DNA of 8,560 bases from Bacteroidales bacterium (GCA_017478685.1 JAFVDC010000180.1:1-8560); one strand, 5' to 3'. Shown: positions 1 to 6,955, counted from the first letter of the stretch. Translations and numbers: made by a program. The notes: generated from the letters alone by a model not told the origin.

Positions 1-711
1 GGCTTCGACCCCTGTAAGAAGTACCCCGTCCACGTGGATATTTACGGCGGTCCGGATACTCCAGTGGTCCACGACCGCTGGACAAACCCTTCCAGGTACC
101 AGTGGTTCCGTGAGAACGGAATAATAGAGCTCATTGCCGACTGCCGAGCCGCAGGCCATAACGGCAGGGCGGGCCTGGACGCCATCTACAAACGGCTCGG
201 GACCGTGGAAGTAGATGATTTCATCGAGTGGGCAAAATGGCTGAGGAGCCTTCCGTACGTGAATCCCGAGAAGATTGGCGTAGAAGGTTTCAGCTTTGGA
301 GGCACAATGACGGCGCTGCTTGTCACAACCGCGTCCGAGTATTATCCCTACGGCGTTGCCGGAGGCGGAGTTTATGACTGGATGCTCTACGACACCCACT
401 ACACGGAGCGTTTCATGTCCACCCCTCAGGATAACCCCGACGGCTACCGCGATACCAAGGTTGTGGGCCGCATTAAGGATTATCCCGGCAGGTATGGATC
501 GGACAAGGTGATGCTAAAACTCACCCACGGCACCGCCGACGACAACGTTCACTTCCAGAACACCCTCCAGCTCATGGATGCCCTCCAAAAGCAGGGTTCG
601 GCCTTTGAGTTCATGATATACCCGGACGGCATGCACGGCTACCGCGGTTACCAGGGCGCCCACGACACCGCCGCCACCCACGAATTCTGGAAGAAATACC
701 TTCTGCACTAA
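1..711 (+). CDS. S9 family serine peptidase, DPP IV/prolyl-tripeptidyl-peptidase type, C-terminal catalytic domain (5' partial)
   Basis: The reading frame is open from base 1, so the start lies upstream; the GTG at 34 is an internal valine codon, not a start. About 236 residues are visible and they form the alpha/beta-hydrolase domain of a prolyl-oligopeptidase-family enzyme. The oxyanion-hole motif YGGP is at 46-57. The nucleophile Ser is in GFSFGG (Ser codon 292-294), the catalytic Asp is the first Asp of HGTADDNVHF (codon 538-540, as in human DPP4 Asp708), and the catalytic His is in MHGYRG (codon 634-636). The HGTADDNVHFQ stretch is nearly identical to human DPP4. Family members have an N-terminal beta-propeller before this domain, which would lie outside the window. 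They cleave X-Pro (or X-X-Pro) from peptide N-termini in the periplasm or at the cell surface; in Bacteroidota this usually serves peptide scavenging. Exact specificity cannot be told because the propeller residues that read the substrate N-terminus are missing. It converges on the helicase gene. Confidence 0.93.
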   Translation, partial: GFDPCKKYPVHVDIYGGPDTPVVHDRWTNPSRYQWFRENGIIELIADCRAAGHNGRAGLDAIYKRLGTVEVDDFIEWAKWLRSLPYVNPEKIGVEGFSFGGTMTALLVTTASEYYPYGVAGGGVYDWMLYDTHYTERFMSTPQDNPDGYRDTKVVGRIKDYPGRYGSDKVMLKLTHGTADDNVHFQNTLQLMDALQKQGSAFEFMIYPDGMHGYRGYQGAHDTAATHEFWKKYLLH

Positions 712-712
712 C

Positions 713-744
713 TCGGCCACGTTTTTGGCGTTTTTTGTGGCCGA
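713..744. terminator. Inverted repeat between convergent genes, possible bidirectional terminator
   Basis: The arms TCGGCCAC (713-720) and GTGGCCGA (737-744) are perfect 8-bp complements around a 16-base loop that contains two T runs. It begins two bases after the stop of the peptidase gene and lies 28 bases past the stop of the helicase gene, in the only gap between converging genes here. That position favours a shared terminator. It is not a textbook intrinsic terminator, because the T runs sit in the loop and not after the stem. Confidence 0.45.
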
Positions 745-772
745 AGTGGAGGGATGCCGCACGAAAGGAGGG

Positions 773-2197
773 CTATTTGAACAGGGTCTTAGGGAAATTC
801 ACAAGATAGAGCTTTTCCACCGCGCGGGTGAAGGCGGTGTAGAGCCACTTGAGGTCATCGGCCGAAAGAAAATCCTGCCAAATAGGGTTGTCCACAAACA
901 CGCACTGCCACTGGCCGCCCTGCGCTTTGTGGCAGGTTATTGCGCTGGCGTACTTTAGCTGGATGGCGCTGTAGAAAGGGTCTTCACGCACGGCGTCGTA
1001 GCGCTTTTTCTTGGTGGTAATATGCGCGTAGTCGGCCATCACCCCCTGGTAAAGCGCATTTGACTGCTCATAGGTAAGGGAGGCCGATTCCGACGACAGT
1101 GTATCCAGGAGCACCTTGGAAGTTATCTCCTGGTTGCCGTAGTCCGGAAGTGCCAGGGTGGCGTCTGCGAAATGAAGGCCGTAGCGTTCCTCGAAGTGGC
1201 GTATGCGCATGAGCCGGACAATGTCTCCGTTGGCAATGTAGTCCGTGCCCTCAAGGCCTTCCATGTAATGATTTTTCACCACCATCAGCTTGTCTCCCCT
1301 CACAAGCTGCTCCTCCCTGTACAGCACCTGGGCGCGAATGCCGGCATTGTAGCGCACGGCCCTCTTGTTGGACCGGCAAAGGACCGCTACCTCGTCTTCG
1401 CCGTACTTCCCATAGGCGTCGGAAAGGGCATCAAGGAGTTCGCCGCCCGTAATGCGCTCCACATCCGGAAAGCCATTCAAATCCAGGCCAAGTTCCTCAA
1501 GTCCAATTGTTTCGGCCCCTTCCGAAAGCTTTTCCCTAAGGCAAGTGGCACCGGCAAGGATACCGGAATCGCGCTCCTGCCTCACAACGGTTGTGAGCGT
1601 CACAAAGGACACGCCCCCTATCCCCGCCATGTACTCACGGCTGAGGGCGGGAGATGCGTCCAGGCCAACCGGCGGCAGCTGGGCATCGTCTCCAACAAGG
1701 ATAAGGCGGCAGTCCACTCCGGATCGCACAAAGGCCACAAGGTCTTCAAGCAGGTTCCCCGAGCCGAAGGCCGATCCCCTCTCCCCCGCCTCAATGCCTA
1801 TCAGCGACACCTCATCCACAATGAAAAGGGCGTTCCTGGCCTTGTTCGGCATAAGGGAAAACTGCCCGAAACCGTCGCTGCCGAAGGATTTCTGCCGATA
1901 GATATGCTTGTGAATGGTGGAGGCGGGCCTCCCCGCGTACGAAGACAGGACCTTGGCCGAACGCCCGGTTGGTGCCAGAAGGATGCATTTCACTTCCAGC
2001 TCCTCCATGGCGCCGATCACGGAGGCGATGGCCGCGGTTTTGCCGGTTCCGGCATAGCCGTTCACAACCAGGATGTCTCCGTCGTCGGAAGAGAGGAAGG
2101 AGGCCACCTTTGAGAGCAGGGCATACTGGCAGGGCGTTGGCTCGTATGGGAACCACCTGAGAAACGCGTCGTTCAGAAACCCCTCCCTGGAAAGCAT
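773..2197 (-). CDS. RecD-like SF1 DNA helicase (AAA_30/UvrD_C_2 type)
   Basis: This 474-residue protein carries the full SF1B (RecD/Dda-like) helicase motif set in order. Walker A GYAGTGKT is at about residues 47-54, and motif Ia (LLAPTGRSAKVL) follows. Walker B DEVS is at 128-131 and motif III GDDAQLPPVG at 169-178. The VVRQE motif is at 204-208, motif V (TCHKAQGG) at 422-428 and motif VI YTAFTRA at 453-459. The N-terminus with FPYEPTPCQ resembles the short RecD-like helicases common in Bacteroidota. By family it is an ATP-driven 5'-3' DNA helicase for repair or recombination in the cytoplasm; no nuclease domain is visible. I chose the ATG at 2197, four bases after the trkH stop. A longer reading from a TTG at 2263 would overlap trkH by 62 bases and adds residues that do not look like the family. 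The tight spacing says it is co-transcribed with trkH, although the two functions are unrelated. Confidence 0.88.
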   Translation of the reverse strand: MLSREGFLNDAFLRWFPYEPTPCQYALLSKVASFLSSDDGDILVVNGYAGTGKTAAIASVIGAMEELEVKCILLAPTGRSAKVLSSYAGRPASTIHKHIYRQKSFGSDGFGQFSLMPNKARNALFIVDEVSLIGIEAGERGSAFGSGNLLEDLVAFVRSGVDCRLILVGDDAQLPPVGLDASPALSREYMAGIGGVSFVTLTTVVRQERDSGILAGATCLREKLSEGAETIGLEELGLDLNGFPDVERITGGELLDALSDAYGKYGEDEVAVLCRSNKRAVRYNAGIRAQVLYREEQLVRGDKLMVVKNHYMEGLEGTDYIANGDIVRLMRIRHFEERYGLHFADATLALPDYGNQEITSKVLLDTLSSESASLTYEQSNALYQGVMADYAHITTKKKRYDAVREDPFYSAIQLKYASAITCHKAQGGQWQCVFVDNPIWQDFLSADDLKWLYTAFTRAVEKLYLVNFPKTLFK

Positions 2198-2201
2198 CGG
2201 C

Positions 2202-3650
2202 CTACTTGCGGTTAAAAATGCTTGACAGGACGGCCAGCACCGGATAAATCTCCACGCGCCCAAGGAACATGTCGGCGGAGAAAATGAACTTCAGGGCCGA
2301 AGGCTCCGCGTTATAGTTTCCCATTGAGCCGATGCTCCCAAGCGACGGCCCCACATTGGTGAGTGAGGCAAGGGAACCCAGGAGGGCATGGTTGTTAGGG
2401 TCTCCAAGTAGGAGGCAGAGAACAGTGGAGAAACCTATGAGGAGGAAGAAAAGGGCTATGTAAAGCACCTGGGGATAAATGTCTTCATCGTGGAGGATGC
2501 GGCGGCCCATCCTCACCTCAAAGACGGAAGAGGGATTGAGGGTCTTGAGGTTCTGCATGTGGACAGCCTTGAAGAGCACCATCACGCGGTCCACCTTCAG
2601 ACCGCCGGTAGTGGAGCCTGCACAGCCGCACACCAGGCTCACCAGAATGAGCATGAAGCACGGAAGGGTGGGCCAAACGGAGTTGTCACTTATGCCAAAT
2701 CCGGTTGTGGAGGCATAACTCACCACATGGAAGGTGCCGTCCAGGAATGCCTTTCCCCATGAGAGCCCGAGGTCAGAGAACTTGAGGCCCACGGAAGTGA
2801 CAATGGAAATGATGGCTAGACCGGCCATGTAAAAGCGCAGGACGGAATTCCTGAGGGGCCTAAGCGAACGCGTGACTATGACCACGTATATGATCCCGAA
2901 GTGAATTGATGACAGGAACATGAACATTATGGTCACAATTGATACCAGGCTTGAGTCAAAAGCCCCTATGGAAAGATTCCTGGTGGAGAAGCCTCCGCAC
3001 GCGCACACGCTGAATGCATGGCAGATGGCATCGAATGGAGACATCCCGCAAAGGAGATAGGCGATGAAAGCGGCTACGCAAATGCCGATATATACCCACG
3101 CGAAAACGGAAACCGTCTTGTTTACACGGGTACGGTAGTCGTCCCTTGAGAGCGAGGACAGTTCCATGTTGGTGAGCCTGAGGCGCACCGGAGAAGATGT
3201 AGGGATGATCAGGAGCAGGAAAACCACTACTCCCAAGCCGCCGATAAAATGGGTTGCGGCCCTCCAGAAAAGAAGGCTCTTCGGCAGCGCCTCAACGTCT
3301 TCCAGGATGGTTGCACCGGTGGTTGTGAAGCCGGACACGCTTTCGAACCAGGCGTTTACAACGGTGAAAGGACCGCCCCAAAGTGCATAAGGCAGGGAGC
3401 CGAAAACAAAAGACAGCAGCCAGGACAGGAAAATGATCCAGTAGCCGTCCTTAAGGGATATGTGAGGGGTTTTCCCGACGAAGATGAACGGAAAAACGCC
3501 TATTGCAAAGGTAATTGTAAAACTGATGAGGAGCGGCGCCATGGCGCTGTCCTGCCCGTTTGCAAGGGACACGAACACGGAAAGCAGCATAAACAGCGCA
3601 CTCACAAGTAGCGCGCTGCCGACGTTCCTGGATATTACCTTCAGGTTCAA
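2202..3650 (-). CDS. trkH: TrkH-family potassium uptake channel subunit
   Basis: This is an inner-membrane K+ (sometimes Na+-coupled) translocating subunit of the Trk/Ktr/HKT superfamily, 482 residues, the normal size. The four M1-P-M2 repeats are visible from their pore loops: FTTTGAT (about 108-114), ACGGFST (217-223), STTGFG (314-319) and LTNVGPS (430-436), each with the selectivity-filter glycine. The conserved intramembrane loop GCAGSTTGGLKVDR (342-355) and the C-terminal GRVEIYPVL (464-472) are also present, so the pore looks complete. The protein starts at TTG (3650-3648), where TTGA overlaps the TGA stop of the upstream gene; a purine-rich AAGGAAAAGAG sits just before it. The next in-frame Met, at residue 21, would cut into the first membrane helix, so TTG with translational coupling is preferred. 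Known TrkH proteins are gated by the cytoplasmic NAD/ATP-binding TrkA/KtrA ring. No trkA lies in the window; the next gene downstream is a helicase. Confidence 0.95.
   Translation of the reverse strand: MNLKVISRNVGSALLVSALFMLLSVFVSLANGQDSAMAPLLISFTITFAIGVFPFIFVGKTPHISLKDGYWIIFLSWLLSFVFGSLPYALWGGPFTVVNAWFESVSGFTTTGATILEDVEALPKSLLFWRAATHFIGGLGVVVFLLLIIPTSSPVRLRLTNMELSSLSRDDYRTRVNKTVSVFAWVYIGICVAAFIAYLLCGMSPFDAICHAFSVCACGGFSTRNLSIGAFDSSLVSIVTIMFMFLSSIHFGIIYVVIVTRSLRPLRNSVLRFYMAGLAIISIVTSVGLKFSDLGLSWGKAFLDGTFHVVSYASTTGFGISDNSVWPTLPCFMLILVSLVCGCAGSTTGGLKVDRVMVLFKAVHMQNLKTLNPSSVFEVRMGRRILHDEDIYPQVLYIALFFLLIGFSTVLCLLLGDPNNHALLGSLASLTNVGPSLGSIGSMGNYNAEPSALKFIFSADMFLGRVEIYPVLAVLSSIFNRK
3647..3650 (-). 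other. Stop/start overlap (TTGA) coupling the sensor gene to trkH
   Basis: Read on the minus strand, the four bases TTGA contain the TTG start of trkH (3650-3648) and the TGA stop of the HAMP-like sensor gene (3649-3647). Such overlaps usually mean that the second gene is translated by ribosomes finishing the first. This supports using the rare TTG start and a fixed ratio between the two membrane proteins. Confidence 0.75.
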
Positions 3651-4465
3651 TTGCTCTTTTCCTTGAGTTCGGAGTTCCTGCGCCTGAGATTACGGTTTTC
3701 CTCTGTGAGGTTGGTTACAGACTCGTTGAGGTCCGACAACTGGTCTCCGCCGTCAAAGGTGAACGTGTACCGGTGCCTGTACTGAAGGAAGTCCCTGAGT
3801 GCATTCCTCATTCCGTAAATTGGCTTCACATAGTAGGCCAGGATGTAGAAGAGCAGCATGAACACCAGCAGTATGGCCACGGCCACCGCCACTGCGCCCG
3901 GAATGAAACTGCGGTATATTCCGCGGTCGAAATCGGCGGAATTCTGCTGCAGTTCCCCGTACATGGCCCCGCTGAGCTTGTCAAGGTACCCTCTCATTCG
4001 GCCGAACAGGGGCTGGAGGCGGTTGAAGTACCAGTCGCGGGAGTCTATGAAATTGGATTCCAGGACATCTTCAAGCTCAAGGGAGGCCAGCATGTAGGCC
4101 GAATATGCATACACCACGGAATCGGCCAGGGGACCTGCCACGAAAGACTGGCGAAGGGAGTCGCAGTAGTTCACAAAACCGCGGCGGTCGAAATCCGGGA
4201 GGGAATTCAGGCCGTCGTCGCCGATAACCGCAAGTATCCTTAGGTTGTAGGCGTCTACGGCATCTACCATATTCTGGGTGACGTGGATGCCGCGGATATC
4301 TTCCGCGATCATGGTAGAAACATAATTTGACATGTGGCGGTATTCCAGCCATGTGATGACGCTGGACATTAGCAGCACCACCGCTATGGCGCTGAAAGAC
4401 AGTGTCATCTTCATTCTGAGCGAGAGGCGGAATTCGCGCAGCCAGTTTTTAAGTTTCTGAAACAT
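3647..4465 (-). CDS. Two-transmembrane sensor-like protein with periplasmic four-helix-type domain and HAMP-like segment, no output domain
   Basis: The 272-residue product has the layout of the input half of a chemoreceptor or histidine kinase. A short basic N-terminus is followed by TM1 (about residues 20-40), a roughly 145-residue mostly helical extracytoplasmic region (43-187), TM2 (188-211), and a HAMP-like segment starting YYVKPI (Pro215). The second helix of that segment reads GDQLSDLNESVTNL (240-253). The protein then ends in a short charged coiled coil (254-272). There is no kinase, methyl-accepting, cyclase or GGDEF domain and no sign of a lost downstream exon or frameshift, because trkH begins at its stop. 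The closest domain idea is the MCP four-helix-bundle sensor, judged from layout only; the ligand is unknown. Coupling to trkH suggests a role in K+ uptake or osmotic sensing, which is inference. The ATG at 4465 is used; Met18 (4414) or Met20 (4408), just before TM1, are alternatives because the promoter box lies only eight bases upstream of 4465. Confidence 0.8.
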   Translation of the reverse strand: MFQKLKNWLREFRLSLRMKMTLSFSAIAVVLLMSSVITWLEYRHMSNYVSTMIAEDIRGIHVTQNMVDAVDAYNLRILAVIGDDGLNSLPDFDRRGFVNYCDSLRQSFVAGPLADSVVYAYSAYMLASLELEDVLESNFIDSRDWYFNRLQPLFGRMRGYLDKLSGAMYGELQQNSADFDRGIYRSFIPGAVAVAVAILLVFMLLFYILAYYVKPIYGMRNALRDFLQYRHRYTFTFDGGDQLSDLNESVTNLTEENRNLRRRNSELKEKSN

Positions 4466-4473
4466 CCCTGATA

Positions 4474-4481
4474 CAAAGATA
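4474..4481 (-). promoter_or_regulatory. Bacteroidota -7 promoter box (TATCTTTG) for the sensor-trkH-helicase unit
   Basis: Read on the minus strand the sequence is TATCTTTG followed by T, a perfect match to the Bacteroidota primary-sigma -7 consensus TAnnTTTG. It lies in the 27-base gap between the aminotransferase stop and the sensor start. No good -33 TTG element is seen at the usual distance. By the usual geometry transcription would begin only a few bases before the ATG at 4465, giving an almost leaderless mRNA or arguing for a start at Met18. A chance match to six fixed bases in a gap this short is unlikely. Confidence 0.65.
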
Positions 4482-4492
4482 CATATTTTTTA

Positions 4493-5692
4493 CTACACTC
4501 CGCGGTGATTGTACGCCTTCAGGGCGCCGCGGATGAGCATGAGGCTCCGCTGGAGGTCTTCGCGGCAAAGGACATAGGCCAGGCGCACCTGGTTTCGGCC
4601 AAGGTCCGGGTTGCGGTAGAATCCGGCGGCGGGAGCCATCATAACGGTTTCGCCGTCCATCCGGAAATCGGTGAGGCACCAGCGGCAGAAATCTTCGGCA
4701 TCGGCCACGGGGAGGCTGGCTACGGTGTAGAAAGCCCCGTGAGGCATGGGAGAGAACACGCCGGGGATGCTGTTGAGGCCCTTTATGAAAAAGTCGCGGC
4801 GGGACTTGTATTCGGCATAACACTTCCTAGCATACTCCTCTGTGCCTTCTATTGAGGCTTCGGCCACAATCTGTCCAAGCAGAGGCGGGCTCAGGCGGGC
4901 CTGGCAGTATTTCATTATGGTGTCGTAGACCAGACGGTTGTGGGTTACTATCATTCCTATGCGGATTCCGCATTCGGAGTAGCGCTTGCTCACGGAGTCT
5001 ATGAGGATGGCGTGCTCCGGGATCCCGAGGCTCATCACGCTCACATAAGGCTCCTCCGTGTACACGAACTCACGGTAAACTTCGTCGGAGATAAGGTAGA
5101 GGTCGTGTTTGAGGACAAGTTCCTTGATTTTCCTGAGTTCCTCCGGGGAATAAACCGCGCCGGTGGGGTTGCCGGGGTTGCAAAGGAGGATGGCCCTGGT
5201 CTTAGGGGTAATCACTTCCTCGAAAGCCTCCATGGGGGGTAGTTTGAAGCCGTCCTCGATGTAAGAGGTCACGGTGCGCACCACAATTCCCGCGGTAACC
5301 GCAAAGGAAATGTAATTGGCATAGCCGGGCTCCACCATTATCATCTCGTCTCCGGGGTTCATGCATGCCAGGAAAGTGAGGAGAATGGCTTCGGAGCCGC
5401 CTGCGGTCACAATTATGTTTTCCGGGGCTATATCATTCATGCCGAATTTGGCATAATACCCGACGAGCTTTTCCCTAAGGCTTGCATAACCCTCAGAGGG
5501 GCTGTATTCCAAGGTTTTGCGGTCTATGGCCTTAAGGGCGTCAAGAGCCTTCTGGGGGGTGGGCAAATCCGGCTGGCCGATGTTGAGGTGATACACCTTC
5601 ACACCCGCCCTTTTGGCTTCATTTGCCAAAGGGGCAAGTTTACGGATTGGGGATGACGGCATCTCAAGGCCGCGGCGTGATATCTTGGGCAT
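4493..5692 (-). CDS. PLP-dependent class I/II aminotransferase (aspartate/aromatic aminotransferase-like)
   Basis: The 399-residue protein is full length for fold-type I aminotransferases (AspC/PatA-like). The substrate loop NIGQPDLPTP is at residues 37-46, and a glycine-rich AGGSEA cofactor-phosphate loop is at 97-102. NPGNPTG (172-178) contains the PLP-ring Asn175, and SDEVY (202-206) contains Asp203 and Tyr206. SVSKRYSECGIRIG carries the Schiff-base Lys236 and phosphate-binding Arg244, and the carboxylate-binding Arg370 lies in NQVRLAY. All key catalytic residues are present, so it should be an active cytoplasmic transaminase moving an amino group between an amino acid and a 2-oxo acid. 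The exact substrate (aspartate, aromatic, alanine or other) cannot be fixed from motifs. The ATG at 5692 lies four bases after the stop of the ROK regulator gene, so the two are very likely one operon, read from the promoter at 6922-6929. Its stop codon lies 11 bases upstream of the promoter box of the next unit. Confidence 0.92.
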   Translation of the reverse strand: MPKISRRGLEMPSSPIRKLAPLANEAKRAGVKVYHLNIGQPDLPTPQKALDALKAIDRKTLEYSPSEGYASLREKLVGYYAKFGMNDIAPENIIVTAGGSEAILLTFLACMNPGDEMIMVEPGYANYISFAVTAGIVVRTVTSYIEDGFKLPPMEAFEEVITPKTRAILLCNPGNPTGAVYSPEELRKIKELVLKHDLYLISDEVYREFVYTEEPYVSVMSLGIPEHAILIDSVSKRYSECGIRIGMIVTHNRLVYDTIMKYCQARLSPPLLGQIVAEASIEGTEEYARKCYAEYKSRRDFFIKGLNSIPGVFSPMPHGAFYTVASLPVADAEDFCRWCLTDFRMDGETVMMAPAAGFYRNPDLGRNQVRLAYVLCREDLQRSLMLIRGALKAYNHRGV

Positions 5693-5696
5693 AACT

Positions 5697-6899
5697 TTAG
5701 AAAATACCTAGCATTCGGCTGCGGACAAGAAGGGCTGCGCCTGTAGGAGCCGCTTTCTGCCGAAGTTTGGTGAGTTTTATGGAAGTGTCTTTATTTGCGA
5801 TGTTGAGGATGTGGCGCTTGACGGCGGTGCGGATTGGAAGCATGAGATAGTCCCCTGCTGCCACGGCAACCTTTCCGCCTATCACCACCAGCTCCGGATT
5901 GAAGATGTTGATAAGTCCTGCAAGTCCCCTGCCAAGGTTCAGGCCCAGTTTTTCCACGGTCTCAATGGCAAGGCTGTCTTCGCTCTTGATGGCCTGGAAA
6001 ATGTCGTTGAGGTTCACCTTGCCGGTAGTTTTATACTTGGAGGCAAGGGATGAGGCCCTTCCGCTTTGGAGTTTTTCGGCCATCATCCTTACAAGGGCGC
6101 TTCCGGATGCGCCTGTTTCAAGGCATCCAACCTTTCCGCAGCGGCACATGATACCGTTGTCAAGAAGCGGGAAATGGCCGAACTCCCCGCTGTAGCCGGA
6201 CTTTCCGCAGTAGAGCGCGCCGCCAAGGATCATGCCCATGCCAAGGCCCCAGCTCACGTTGACGTAGAGCATGTTCTTTTCCTTGAGGCCTCCGCCAAGG
6301 TACTCTCCGTAAGTCATGGCGCGGGAGTCGTTTTCCAGCACCACGTGCAGGCCGAGGTCGTCCTGGAGGATCTGGCTTATGGGACGGTTTTCGTCGAAGG
6401 AGTACATGCTGGAATAGCCTGTGACGGGATTTACACGGCCGGAAACGCTTACACCGAGGCCCATGAACTTACTCCATGGGATATCGGTTCCGCTCATGAA
6501 ATCGCGGATGACGGATGCGAGGTGGTGAACGGACTCCTCGTTTGCCTCAAGGCTAAACGGAATATTGTCCTGGAATACCTTGAGACCGCCTTTGAAGTCC
6601 GTGATGGCCATGCTGGCATGGGAATTTCGGATATCCACGCCCATGAAATAGCCGGCTTCGGGGTTGAGTCCGTAGATAGACGGCCTGCGCCCTCCGGATG
6701 TGCCGGATTTGCCAAGATCTATCATGAACCCTTCTTCCATCAGCTCCCCTATGAGTTTGGTGGCCGTGGGCACAGACGCACCGATGGCCTCGCTGATAGC
6801 CGATATGCTGTGCTCTCCGTGCTCGATGCACAAATAAAGTATTTGCTTTTTCAGAAGTGAGTTCTTGGTATCTTTTTTCTCCAGGAATGTCTCTCTCAT
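5697..6899 (-). CDS. ROK-family (NagC/XylR-type) transcriptional regulator
   Basis: The 400-residue protein has an N-terminal winged helix-turn-helix (about residues 10-75, with SISAISEAIGASVPTATKLI as the helix-turn-helix and GTSGGRRPSIYGL as the wing) followed by an actin-like ROK domain. The ROK zinc signature CRCGKVGCLE lies at about 252-261 (Cys252, Cys254, Cys259), with the partner His242 in GEFGHFPL. The ND pair of the sugar-binding site (ENDSRA, Asp191) is kept. The kinase phosphate loop DIGGT is replaced by DIRNS (89-93), so it is probably a sugar-responsive DNA-binding regulator and not a working sugar kinase. Family members bind a sugar or sugar phosphate such as GlcNAc-6-P, xylose or glucose, but the ligand here is unknown and no sugar genes are in the window. 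I chose the ATG at 6899; a TTG two codons upstream (6905) is less likely. It shares an operon with the aminotransferase and may regulate its own promoter. Confidence 0.93.
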   Translation of the reverse strand: MRETFLEKKDTKNSLLKKQILYLCIEHGEHSISAISEAIGASVPTATKLIGELMEEGFMIDLGKSGTSGGRRPSIYGLNPEAGYFMGVDIRNSHASMAITDFKGGLKVFQDNIPFSLEANEESVHHLASVIRDFMSGTDIPWSKFMGLGVSVSGRVNPVTGYSSMYSFDENRPISQILQDDLGLHVVLENDSRAMTYGEYLGGGLKEKNMLYVNVSWGLGMGMILGGALYCGKSGYSGEFGHFPLLDNGIMCRCGKVGCLETGASGSALVRMMAEKLQSGRASSLASKYKTTGKVNLNDIFQAIKSEDSLAIETVEKLGLNLGRGLAGLINIFNPELVVIGGKVAVAAGDYLMLPIRTAVKRHILNIANKDTSIKLTKLRQKAAPTGAALLVRSRMLGIF

Positions 6900-6921
6900 A
6901 ATCAATATTTTATAAACTGCG

Positions 6922-6929
6922 CAAAGATA
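6922..6929 (-). promoter_or_regulatory. Bacteroidota -7 promoter box (TATCTTTG) for the ROK-aminotransferase operon
   Basis: The minus strand reads TATCTTTG followed by C, a perfect match to the TAnnTTTG(C/T) box of Bacteroidota. It sits in the 56-base AT-rich gap between the ABC-F stop and the ROK start, 22 bases before the ATG at 6899. That leaves a leader of roughly 15-20 bases. The upstream stretch is very A/T-rich (6930-6950), but no clear -33 TTG is seen. The gap has no obvious GC-rich terminator for the ABC-F gene, so some read-through is possible. Confidence 0.75.
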
Positions 6930-6955
6930 AGAAAAATTTTTTAAAAATTATCCTT

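Noticed and set aside
1172..2113. Long open frame (313 codons) on the plus strand opposite the helicase gene
   Set aside because: It lies wholly antisense to a gene with a complete helicase motif set, shows no recognisable domain, and long antisense frames are common in GC-rich coding DNA.
2198..2263. N-terminal extension of the helicase from a TTG at 2263
   Set aside because: It would overlap the conserved end of trkH by 62 bases; the ATG at 2197 fits the gene spacing and the family N-terminus.
3506..3513. A TAnnTTTG match (TACCTTTG, minus strand) inside trkH
   Set aside because: It lies within conserved membrane-protein coding sequence, and about two matches per strand are expected by chance in a window this long.
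4263..4318. Nested inverted repeats (TCTACCAT/ATGGTAGA with CGCGG/CCGCG inside) in the sensor gene
   Set aside because: They fall within coding sequence, the loop is long, and several 8-bp repeats at this distance are expected by chance in the window.
6066..6860. Long open frame (264 codons) on the plus strand opposite the ROK gene
   Set aside because: It is antisense to a clear ROK regulator and has no domain or start context of its own.
6900..6905. TTG start two codons upstream of the ROK ATG
   Set aside because: The ATG at 6899 is a stronger start and adds or loses nothing of the domain.
6930..6950. A/T-only near-palindrome after the ABC-F stop as a terminator
   Set aside because: The stem would be made only of A-T pairs and is weak; it is better read as an AT-rich upstream part of the promoter.
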